Below are positions 1-4,893 of a stretch of 6,686 bases of DNA, piece after piece. Positions within the stretch are counted from its first letter, which is position 1; the number at the start of each line of letters is the position of its first letter. The notes under the pieces were generated by a model that made no database searches, was not told the DNA's origin, and saw nothing but the letters and a program-made list of their open reading frames with translations. A program made the translations under genes and the position numbers. Source of the stretch: Bacillota bacterium (lineage in GTDB: Bacteria; Bacillota; Clostridia; Lachnospirales; Cellulosilyticaceae); assembly GCA_023457875.1 (NCBI GenBank), contig JAEXBC010000170.1, forward strand, positions 1 to 6,686. The letters are read 5' to 3'.

Positions 1-1
1 G

Positions 2-823
2 ACTATACAAGGCTTACTGGCAAGGGCTAGAAAGACGCCAGAGGAGATTCAGTATATCTATGCAGGGGACTTACAAAATCAAGTGATAGCCAGTACCTTT
101 GGCATTAAAGATTTTAATATTCCTTTCTTCGGTTTATATGGCGCTTGTTCCACCATGGGAGAGTCCATCGCATTAGCGAGTATGAGTATTGCAGGAGGAA
201 TGGCAGATTTAGTGATCGCGGGGACTAGTAGCCATAACTGTGCAGCTGAAAAGCAATTTAGATTTCCTCTAGAATATGCGGGTCAAAGGACAGAAACTCA
301 GACCTGGACAGCTACAGCAAGTGGCTTTGTACTCCTATCTAGATGTGGTGAGGGACCAAGGGTAACCAGTATTACCCCAGGCAAAATTGTAGATTTAGGT
401 GTAACAGATACCTTTAACATGGGAGCAGCCATGGCACCTGCAGCCGTGGACACCATTTTAATGCATTTAGAAGACACCCATCAAAAGCCTAGTGATTTTG
501 ATGCGATTATTACAGGAGATTTGGGGAAATGTGGGTATGATATTGCAATAGACTTAGCCAATCGCTTTCATGTTGACTTAAGTGGTGTACTGCAGGACTG
601 TGGTAAGATGATTTATGATGAAAGTCAAGGAACGAACTGCGGAGGTAGTGGTTGCGGTTGTCTTGCTTCTGTTTTTTCAGGTTATTTTTATAAGCAGCTT
701 ATTTCTAAAGCCCTTAAAAAAGTTTTAATTGTCCCAACAGGTGCACTTATGAGTCCTGGAAGTACGCAGCAGGGAAATACCATTCCAGGTATTGCCCACG
801 CTGTATGCATCGAAACAAAGTAG
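2..823 (+). CDS. spoVAD: Stage V sporulation protein AD (SpoVAD), 5'-truncated by window edge
   Basis: SpoVAD is a thiolase-fold protein of the SpoVA complex. It binds dipicolinic acid (DPA) and helps move DPA-calcium into the forespore during sporulation and out at germination. The frame is open from base 2, so the N-terminus (roughly 60 residues, judging from a usual length near 335) lies outside the window; 273 codons are present. Family signatures are clear: an AGDLQNQ segment at the left edge, GLYGACSTM about 20 residues later, TSSHNCAAEKQFRFPLEY, GQRTETQTWTATASG, and a C-terminal Cys/Gly-rich NCGGSGCGC stretch. The GTG at 83 is internal, because homology continues upstream of it. The stop codon overlaps the SD of spoVAE, which indicates one operon and likely translational coupling. 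Forespore (sigma-G) expression is expected from the family, but the promoter is not in view. Assignment is very secure. Confidence 0.96.
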   Translation, partial: TIQGLLARARKTPEEIQYIYAGDLQNQVIASTFGIKDFNIPFFGLYGACSTMGESIALASMSIAGGMADLVIAGTSSHNCAAEKQFRFPLEYAGQRTETQTWTATASGFVLLSRCGEGPRVTSITPGKIVDLGVTDTFNMGAAMAPAAVDTILMHLEDTHQKPSDFDAIITGDLGKCGYDIAIDLANRFHVDLSGVLQDCGKMIYDESQGTNCGGSGCGCLASVFSGYFYKQLISKALKKVLIVPTGALMSPGSTQQGNTIPGIAHAVCIETK

Positions 824-833
824 GAGGTAGAAA

Positions 834-1202
834 ATGGACATTTTAATGGAATATATAAAATGCTTTGTTGTAGGCGGTTTGATTTGTGTAATAGGCCAAG
901 TTCTTCTTGATCGGACCAAATTAACAAATGGTAAGATTATGGTTATTTTTTTAATAGCAGGAGCTATTTTGCAAGCAATTGGTATGTACCAGCCTATTGT
1001 GGACTTTGCAGGAGCAGGAGCTACGGTTCCTATTTCGGGCTTTGGATATGGACTAGCAAAGGGTGCCATAGAAGAAGTTGAAAAGACAGGTATAATGGGA
1101 GCTCTTTCAGGAGGCATTACTGCAACAGCTTCTGGGATTACCGCAGCTATTGTATTTGGTTACTTAGCCGCTTTGATGGCAAATCCTAAAAGTAAGTCAT
1201 AG
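834..1202 (+). CDS. spoVAE: Stage V sporulation protein AE (SpoVAE / SpoVAEb type)
   Basis: Small integral membrane subunit of the SpoVA DPA channel in the spore inner membrane; 122 residues, a normal length for the family. Hydrophobic segments lie at about residues 8-24, 34-51 and 87-114. The conserved glycine-rich stretch GAGATVPISGFGYGLAKGA falls around 60-78. It starts 10 nt after spoVAD with AGGAGG at 822-827, 6 nt before the ATG; that SD contains part of the spoVAD stop codon. A hairpin terminator follows 15 nt after its stop, so it is the last gene of the operon. This fits the short clostridial spoVAC-AD-AE arrangement rather than the longer Bacillus operon, although spoVAC itself is outside the window. 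Confidence 0.95.
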   Translation: MDILMEYIKCFVVGGLICVIGQVLLDRTKLTNGKIMVIFLIAGAILQAIGMYQPIVDFAGAGATVPISGFGYGLAKGAIEEVEKTGIMGALSGGITATASGITAAIVFGYLAALMANPKSKS

Positions 1203-1217
1203 CGTAAAAAATCTTAC

Positions 1218-1252
1218 AAGGCTATTATGTACATAGAGCATGATAGCCTTTT
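1218..1252 (+). terminator. Rho-independent terminator of the spoVA operon
   Basis: AAGGCTAT at 1218-1225 pairs with ATAGCCTT at 1243-1250. The stem continues inward by four more pairs (one G-U) to a 9-nt loop at 1230-1238, giving about 12 bp. The T-run is short (TTTT at 1249-1252), so termination may be imperfect. Its position 15 nt after the spoVAE stop supports the call. Confidence 0.75.
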
Positions 1253-1374
1253 AGTAGTGGAGGGGTACATAGCATAGATTAAGCCACAGAGGAAATAGAA
1301 TAAAGAGCAAGTGGCTCTTTGCAAAGTCAGAGTTTTCTTTTAAAATAAAGTATATCGTATTTTAAAGAATTGTA
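1253..1374. other. Intergenic stretch with small inverted repeats, no gene
   Basis: No supported coding sequence was seen between the spoVA terminator and the promoter of the regulator gene. It holds a 7-bp perfect hairpin (AAAGAGC 1302-1308, GCTCTTT 1314-1320), the overlapping palindrome CTTTGCAAAG at 1317-1326, and an alternative pairing AGCCAC 1282-1287 with GTGGCT 1311-1316. A T-rich stretch follows at about 1333-1341. Function is unknown. Confidence 0.4.
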
Positions 1375-1404
1375 TGGAAACCTTGCCTGAGTATGATGTA
1401 TAAT
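1375..1404 (+). promoter_or_regulatory. Candidate sigma-A promoter of the Lrp-family gene
   Basis: A perfect TATAAT -10 box at 1399-1404 is preceded by TGGAAA (4 of 6 matches to TTGACA) at 1375-1380 with an 18-nt spacer. Transcription would start near 1411, about 24 nt upstream of the ATG at 1435 and just before the SD. This agrees with 1435, not the upstream ATG at 1393, as the translation start. Confidence 0.55.
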
Positions 1405-1434
1405 AGGTGCTATATGATTAAAGGAGATGAAATC

Positions 1435-1920
1435 ATGAAAAATGAGATTTTGGAGCTATTGGAAGGTAATAGTAGATTAACAGCAGAAGATATAGCAGTG
1501 ATGATTGGTAGTGACGTAACCACTGTCGCCAAGGCCATTAAGGAACTGGAAGAGGCTCAGGTGATTTGTGGATATAATACACTCATCAATTGGGATCATA
1601 CAGATAAAAAAGATATTGTGACGGCCCTTATTGAAGTAAAGGTTACCCCTCAAAGAGGAGAAGGTTTTGATAAGGTAGCAGAGCGTATATATAATTATAA
1701 AGAAGTAAAGGCAGTCTATTTGATGTCAGGTGGCTTTGATTTTACGGTGATTATTGAAGGGAAGACCATGAAAGAAGTCGCTTTATTCGTAGGACAAAAG
1801 CTTGCGCCATTAGAGTCGGTATTAAGTACCGCCACACACTTTGTACTTAAAAAATATAAAGATTATGGTGTCATATTTGAAAAAGAAAAAAAAGATGAGA
1901 GGATGATTGTATCACCATGA
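1435..1920 (+). CDS. Lrp/AsnC-family transcriptional regulator (AlaR/YugG-like)
   Basis: Feast/famine-type DNA-binding regulator of 161 residues. An N-terminal winged-helix HTH covers about residues 13-45 (the RLTAEDIAVMIGSDVTTVAKAIKELEE region, here split around the recognition helix). A C-terminal RAM ligand/oligomerisation domain covers about 63-140, with the GGFDF turn at 99-103 typical of Lrp relatives. The frame is open from an ATG at 1393, but that start overlaps the predicted -10 box and has no SD. ATG 1435 has AAAGGAG at 1420-1426 with 8-nt spacing and gives the usual family N-terminus. The stop overlaps the aminotransferase start (ATGA), so the two are translationally coupled. The pairing resembles B. 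subtilis alaR-alaT (yugG-yugH), where the regulator controls alanine transaminase expression. By analogy it probably senses an amino acid such as alanine and controls its own operon; the ligand is inferred. Confidence 0.9.
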   Translation: MKNEILELLEGNSRLTAEDIAVMIGSDVTTVAKAIKELEEAQVICGYNTLINWDHTDKKDIVTALIEVKVTPQRGEGFDKVAERIYNYKEVKAVYLMSGGFDFTVIIEGKTMKEVALFVGQKLAPLESVLSTATHFVLKKYKDYGVIFEKEKKDERMIVSP

Positions 1921-3092
1921 TAAACTATGAAGAAATAATGGTAAAGCGTGTTCAAGAGGTACCTCCTTCAGGTATTCGTAAATTTTTTGATATTGTCAAT
2001 GAAATGGGAGATGCAATTTCTCTTGGAGTGGGAGAACCTGATTTTGATACACCTTGGCATATTCGCGAGGAAGGCATCTATTCTTTAGAAAAAGGAAAAA
2101 CCTTCTATTCTGCTAACGCAGGACTATTAGAATTACGACAAGAAATCTGTCGTTATATGGAAAGACGTTTTCAGCTGAAGTATTCACCTAAAAAGCAAAC
2201 CTTAGTAACAGTTGGTGGAAGTGAAGCTATAGATATTGCTTTACGTACCCTTGTTAGCCAAGGGGATGAGGTACTCATTCCAGAACCTAGCTATGTCTCT
2301 TATAAGCCTTGTACTATTTTTGCAGGAGCAACGCCTGTTATTATTCCAACAAAAGAAGAGAATAAGTTTAAGCTTACAGCAGATGAATTAAGAAGCTATA
2401 TTACACCACGTACGAAGGTTCTTATTTTACCTTATCCTAATAATCCAACGGGAGCTATTATGGACAAAGAGGATTTAGAAGCCATTGCTCAGGTCATTAG
2501 AGAAACAAATATTATCATTCTATCTGATGAAATTTATGGGGAACTTACATATGGAGAAAAGCATGTATCTATTGCTAGCATCGAAGGTATGTATGAACGC
2601 ACCATTCTTATTAGTGGATTTTCTAAGGCCTATGCTATGACAGGCTGGCGTTTAGGTTATGTACTGGGGCCTGAGCCACTTATTAGTGTGATGACTAAGA
2701 TTCATCAATTTGCTATTATGTGTGCGCCTACCACGAGTCAGTATGCAGCGGTTGAGGCAATGAAAAATGGTGACGAGGATGTAGCCATGATGTGCGATAG
2801 TTATAATAGGAGAAGACGACTCATGGTAGAGCACTTTAGACAGATGGGACTATCTTGTTTTGAACCTGAAGGGGCATTTTATGTTTTTCCTAACATTCAG
2901 AAAACTGGCATGACCAGTGAGGTGTTCTGTGAACAACTCCTCAAAGAAGAAAAGGTAGCGGTTGTACCTGGTACAGCCTTTGGTGATAGTGGAGAAGGCT
3001 TTATTAGGTGTTCTTATGCTTATTCTGTAGAAGAGTTAAAGGAAGCGCTTAAGCGTATTGCTCGTTTTGTAGCTCATCATATAAAAGCATAA
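1917..3092 (+). CDS. PLP-dependent class I aminotransferase (YugH/AlaT-like)
   Basis: Cytosolic fold-type I aminotransferase, 391 residues, normal length. Visible landmarks: PPSGIRKFFD at 16-25, SLGVGEPDFDTP at 35-46, the cofactor phosphate loop GGSEA at 100-104, NNPTG at 175-179 with the conserved Asn176, SDEIYGELTY at 203-212 with Asp204 contacting the pyridine nitrogen, SGFSK with the Schiff-base Lys237, GWRLGY at 243-248, and FIRCSYA with the substrate-carboxylate Arg364. From memory, the sequence follows B. subtilis YugH (AlaT) almost block by block, so alanine-pyruvate transamination is the best guess; aspartate or aromatic substrates cannot be excluded. The start at 1917 overlaps the regulator's stop by 4 nt. 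GAGAGGA at 1897-1903 is a somewhat distant SD (13 nt). An in-frame ATG at 1938 has no good SD. Probably co-regulated with the upstream Lrp gene. Confidence 0.93.
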   Translation: MINYEEIMVKRVQEVPPSGIRKFFDIVNEMGDAISLGVGEPDFDTPWHIREEGIYSLEKGKTFYSANAGLLELRQEICRYMERRFQLKYSPKKQTLVTVGGSEAIDIALRTLVSQGDEVLIPEPSYVSYKPCTIFAGATPVIIPTKEENKFKLTADELRSYITPRTKVLILPYPNNPTGAIMDKEDLEAIAQVIRETNIIILSDEIYGELTYGEKHVSIASIEGMYERTILISGFSKAYAMTGWRLGYVLGPEPLISVMTKIHQFAIMCAPTTSQYAAVEAMKNGDEDVAMMCDSYNRRRRLMVEHFRQMGLSCFEPEGAFYVFPNIQKTGMTSEVFCEQLLKEEKVAVVPGTAFGDSGEGFIRCSYAYSVEELKEALKRIARFVAHHIKA

Positions 3093-3158
3093 AAAAAGAA
3101 CTGTTGCATACGTCTGCAGACTTATAGATACAAAGGCGTTATGCAACAGTTCTTTTTT
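3092..3158. terminator. Bidirectional terminator between convergent aminotransferase and perR genes
   Basis: A perfect 19-bp inverted repeat: 3092-3110 (A-run then GAACTGTTGCATA) pairs with 3140-3158 (TATGCAACAGTTC then a T-run). The A-run and T-run sit at the outer ends, so each strand ends in a U-tract. It begins in the aminotransferase stop codon and ends 4 nt before the perR stop on the other strand, so it can serve both genes. The loop contains a second, 10-bp palindrome, GTCTGCAGAC (3112-3121). Confidence 0.92.
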
Positions 3159-3161
3159 GAA

Positions 3162-3581
3162 TCATGGTTTTTCTTGACACTCAGGGCAAACACCATAAAA
3201 ATAAAGTTGTTCATTTAAAAGCTTATAGGTTGTTAAAGCAGATACTTCATCTCTTAGCTCGGCTACTTGTTTAAATTCTGGTACATCCATTACAGATTTG
3301 CATACTGTACATTGTATATGTGCGTGGTTAGAAGCATCGGCATCGTAACGATAATGATCTTCACCAAGATTAAGTTGTTGGATTAAACCATGTTGTACAA
3401 AGGCATCTAAGGTCTTATAGACAGTGGCTAAGCTCATGGTTGGATGTTCATCAATTAAGCTATTGTAAATGGTCTCAGCACTTGGATGACTCGAGGTTTG
3501 TCGTAGCATTTTAAAGATTGAGAGACGTTGAGGTGTTACTTTTAGATGGTGCGCTTTAAGTATTGCGGTTAATTGTAACAT
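3162..3581 (-). CDS. perR: Fur-family metalloregulator, PerR type
   Basis: DNA-binding repressor of the Fur superfamily, 139 residues. Winged helix at about residues 1-78 (KVTPQRLSIFKML, then the recognition region SLATVYKTLDAF at 50-61), followed by a dimerisation domain. Two CxxC pairs, Cys91/Cys94 and Cys132/Cys135, form the structural zinc site. The regulatory ligands of B. subtilis PerR (His37, Asp85, His91, His93, Asp104) align with His32, Asp80, His86, His88 and Asp99, all at a constant offset of five. Asp rather than Glu at the second position favours PerR over Fur, so peroxide sensing by metal-catalysed histidine oxidation is the likely role. The metal used cannot be read from sequence. 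The ATG is preceded by AGGAGGGA (plus-strand 3586-3593) at a good distance. It is convergent with the aminotransferase and divergent from the TraX gene. Zur or Fur function is less likely. Confidence 0.88.
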   Translation of the reverse strand: MLQLTAILKAHHLKVTPQRLSIFKMLRQTSSHPSAETIYNSLIDEHPTMSLATVYKTLDAFVQHGLIQQLNLGEDHYRYDADASNHAHIQCTVCKSVMDVPEFKQVAELRDEVSALTTYKLLNEQLYFYGVCPECQEKP

Positions 3582-3600
3582 AAAATCCCTCCTAGTTAAT

Positions 3601-3618
3601 AATTAGTATTATCTAATT
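3601..3618. promoter_or_regulatory. Candidate PerR/Fur-type operator
   Basis: Inverted repeat AATTAG-N6-CTAATT lies between the perR promoter and its SD, spanning the predicted transcription start. An AT-rich dyad at this site is what an autoregulated Fur-family gene would carry. The match to the Bacillus Per box is only partial (the central ATNAT core and an outer TTA agree), so the regulator bound is inferred. Confidence 0.45.
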
Positions 3619-3621
3619 TAT

Positions 3622-3650
3622 ATTGTAGTATAAATGAAAATAAACTTCAA
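3622..3650 (-). promoter_or_regulatory. Sigma-A type promoter of perR
   Basis: On the minus strand, TTGAAG (-35; plus-strand 3645-3650) and TACAAT (-10; plus-strand 3622-3627) are separated by exactly 17 nt. Transcription would start near 3615, leaving a leader of about 33 nt and placing the 3601-3618 dyad over the start site. Confidence 0.6.
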
Positions 3651-3686
3651 GTGAAAATTGGTAAATGTAATAGAAATATATGGGTG

Positions 3687-3693
3687 AAAGGAG
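3687..3693 (+). promoter_or_regulatory. SD that sets a GTG start for the TraX-family gene
   Basis: AAAGGAG ends 7 nt before GTG 3701 and lies inside the alternative reading from ATG 3680, which itself has no SD. This decides the start. Confidence 0.75.
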
Positions 3694-3700
3694 TAATGAG

Positions 3701-4354
3701 GTGAAATATATTGCTGCGTTACTGATGCTAATTGATCATTTTGGGATGCTATTCTTTCCTACACAGTTTATTTGGCGTATTTTAGGACGTTTATCCATGC
3801 CATTATTTGCCTATGGTATAGCCACAGGTTATAAGCACACCTCGAATTTAAAAGCTTATATGTGGCGTATGGGAATATTTGCATTTATTTCAGAAATACC
3901 TTTTCTATGGATGATTAAATCTGCCTATGTTTATGGATTTGGCCTTAATATTGGGTTTACTTTTTTAGGAGCTCTTTTCGTGCTCTACCTATTGGAGCAA
4001 ATGAATACAGTAACTGGTATTGAGAAAATAGGACTTCTCTTAAGCATTGGCCTAATAGGTTATATGTCAGAACGTTTTCATGCAGATTATGGCATATATG
4101 GCATCCTAACAGTGGTTGTCTTTTATGAATATGCCATTCGTAGGCAAAGCGCAGCAAGTGCATTTAGTGGTTTTGCAATACTCACCCTTATGGAATCCAT
4201 TTTATTTCAAAATTCATTGCAGGTTTTTGCAATGGGAGCGATATTTCTTATTGAACCTTTGCAAAAGCTTAAATGGCGGGCAAGTCGTTACTTTTTCTAT
4301 CTTTTTTATCCAGTCCATATGTTAGTTCTGTGTAGTATTAAATTGATGTACTAG
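3701..4354 (+). CDS. TraX-family multi-pass membrane protein
   Basis: Polytopic membrane protein of 217 residues when started at GTG 3701. Family landmarks of TraX-like proteins are visible: LMLIDHFG at 8-15, GRLSMPLFAYGIA at 29-41, NIGFTFLGAL at 83-92, ADYGIYGI at 128-135 and a C-terminal YLFYPVHMLVL at 200-210. Most of the chain is hydrophobic with short charged loops, suggesting about seven or eight membrane segments. F-plasmid TraX is needed for N-acetylation of pilin; chromosomal relatives in Firmicutes are common and mostly uncharacterised, and no pilus or transfer gene is nearby. I prefer GTG 3701 over ATG 3680 because AAAGGAG at 3687-3693 sits 7 nt before it and KYIAALLMLIDH is the usual family N-terminus. 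Divergent from perR; no convincing promoter or terminator of its own was seen. Confidence 0.85.
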   Translation: MKYIAALLMLIDHFGMLFFPTQFIWRILGRLSMPLFAYGIATGYKHTSNLKAYMWRMGIFAFISEIPFLWMIKSAYVYGFGLNIGFTFLGALFVLYLLEQMNTVTGIEKIGLLLSIGLIGYMSERFHADYGIYGILTVVVFYEYAIRRQSAASAFSGFAILTLMESILFQNSLQVFAMGAIFLIEPLQKLKWRASRYFFYLFYPVHMLVLCSIKLMY

Positions 4355-4380
4355 AAAGCTTATAGGCTATCTATATATCA

Positions 4381-4410
4381 TGCATACTATTTATAAAATG
4401 GCTCATAATA
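4381..4410 (+). promoter_or_regulatory. Candidate forespore sigma-G (or sigma-F) promoter
   Basis: TGCATA at 4381-4386 and CATAATA at 4404-4410 are separated by 17 nt. This fits the sigma-G pattern known from Bacillus (about TGNATA, 17-18 nt, CATNNTA). It lies about 90 nt upstream of the small spore-type gene at 4498. A vegetative sigma-A reading is poorer because the -35 would match only 3 of 6. Short AT-rich motifs can occur by chance, so this is a candidate only. Confidence 0.45.
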
Positions 4411-4497
4411 GTTTTATACACAAAGTGGCATCTGAACCAATATCCAGATACCTGTATATGAAATTGACATTAGGATGAAAGATAGAGGAGATTAACA

Positions 4498-4689
4498 ATG
4501 AGCAATAAAAAAACGCCATTATCAGGTAAAGATAATCAGAGATTAAATAACAAAGATATAAGGAATAACGAAATCACCTTTCCTTTAGCTGATGAGAATG
4601 AAACAATAGAAGCAGGTAATCTAACCATTCCTTCCGAAGAAGATGTGATTCATGCTAAAGAATGGGTGGATAAGGGTAGTCGATTATAG
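4498..4689 (+). CDS. Small DUF3787-like protein, probable spore-surface protein
   Basis: A 63-residue soluble, highly charged protein with no signal peptide or membrane segment. The C-terminal half, NLTIPSEEDVIHAKEWVD at 41-58, resembles the small clostridial DUF3787 group, which I recall being named CDIF630_02480-family spore surface proteins. Those usually end in a similar AKEWVD-N motif. The TAAW-type motif usual earlier in that family is not preserved; TFPLAD (27-32) stands about where I would expect it. GAGGAG at 4485-4490 gives a 7-nt spacing to the ATG. It is a single-gene unit: a candidate sigma-G promoter lies upstream and a strong terminator begins 11 nt after the stop. The spore role is inferred from family memory plus the promoter. 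The CDS itself is well supported by SD, length and terminator. Confidence 0.78.
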   Translation: MSNKKTPLSGKDNQRLNNKDIRNNEITFPLADENETIEAGNLTIPSEEDVIHAKEWVDKGSRL

Positions 4690-4700
4690 GTGAAAAGTAG

Positions 4701-4750
4701 ACAAAGTTTTTAGATGGCTTAGGAATCTAAAAACTTTGTTTTATTTTATG
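4701..4750 (+). terminator. Strong Rho-independent terminator after the small spore-type gene
   Basis: A perfect 15-bp stem, 4701-4715 (ACAAAGTTTTTAGAT) with 4725-4739 (ATCTAAAAACTTTGT), has a 9-nt loop and is followed by a T-rich tail (TTTATTTTAT). It isolates the small gene from the penicillin-binding protein gene. Confidence 0.88.
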
Positions 4751-4855
4751 GAAAAATCTTGAGAAGAACTATTAAATACGTTAAAATAAAGGTATTGCAC
4801 AGAATATGTTTAAAGACAATAAAAGAATATTATAGATTTTTAGGCTTAAATACTG
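4751..4855 (+). other. Upstream region of the penicillin-binding protein gene
   Basis: No gene was seen. The PBP promoter should lie here, because a strong terminator stands before it. Candidate boxes exist (TTGCAC at 4795-4800; TATTAT at 4828-4833), but no pair has a normal 16-18 nt spacing with good matches to both boxes, so I do not name a promoter. Confidence 0.35.
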
Positions 4856-4893
4856 AAAGGAGTGTCAGTTATTATAGAATAACTGATTAAAAA
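4856..4893 (+). promoter_or_regulatory. Split ribosome binding site: SD, hairpin, start codon
   Basis: AAAGGAG at 4856-4862 is the only good SD near the PBP start, yet it is 31 nt from ATG 4894. Between them TCAGTTATT (4865-4873) pairs perfectly with AATAACTGA (4878-4886) around a 4-nt loop, and G4864-U4887 can extend the stem to 10 bp. When folded, the unpaired bases between SD and ATG number about 7. There is no ATG, GTG or TTG at normal distance after this SD. An in-frame TAA at 4888 excludes a more upstream start. The same dyad could instead be a DNA operator. Confidence 0.55.

Noticed and set aside
725..1117. Minus-strand open frame of 130 codons opposite spoVAD/spoVAE
   Set aside because: It lies antisense to two secure genes, has no recognisable family, and its composition is that of a mirror of the real frames.
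1393..1434. Longer start (ATG 1393) for the Lrp-family gene
   Set aside because: It overlaps the predicted -10 box, has no SD, and adds residues not typical of the family. ATG 1435 has an ideal SD.
3680..3700. Longer start (ATG 3680) for the TraX-family gene
   Set aside because: No SD upstream. A strong SD lies inside this segment and serves GTG 3701, which gives the usual family N-terminus.
3957..4325. Short frames on both strands within the TraX-family gene
   Set aside because: Shadows of the membrane-protein gene, with no SD and no family resemblance.
3701..4354. Conjugative or mobile element suggested by TraX
   Set aside because: No relaxase, coupling protein, pilus, integrase or boundary repeats in the window. 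TraX-like proteins are common on chromosomes.
4392..4418. TATAAAA...TTTTATA hairpin as terminator of the TraX-family gene
   Set aside because: The stem is 7 bp and only A/T with a 13-nt loop and no following T-run. It would be unstable and overlaps the candidate promoter.
4464..4469. Perfect TTGACA box upstream of the small spore-type gene
   Set aside because: With a 16-18 nt spacer the -10 would fall on the SD (GAGGAG/GGAGAT), which is nothing like TATAAT, and the leader would not contain the SD.
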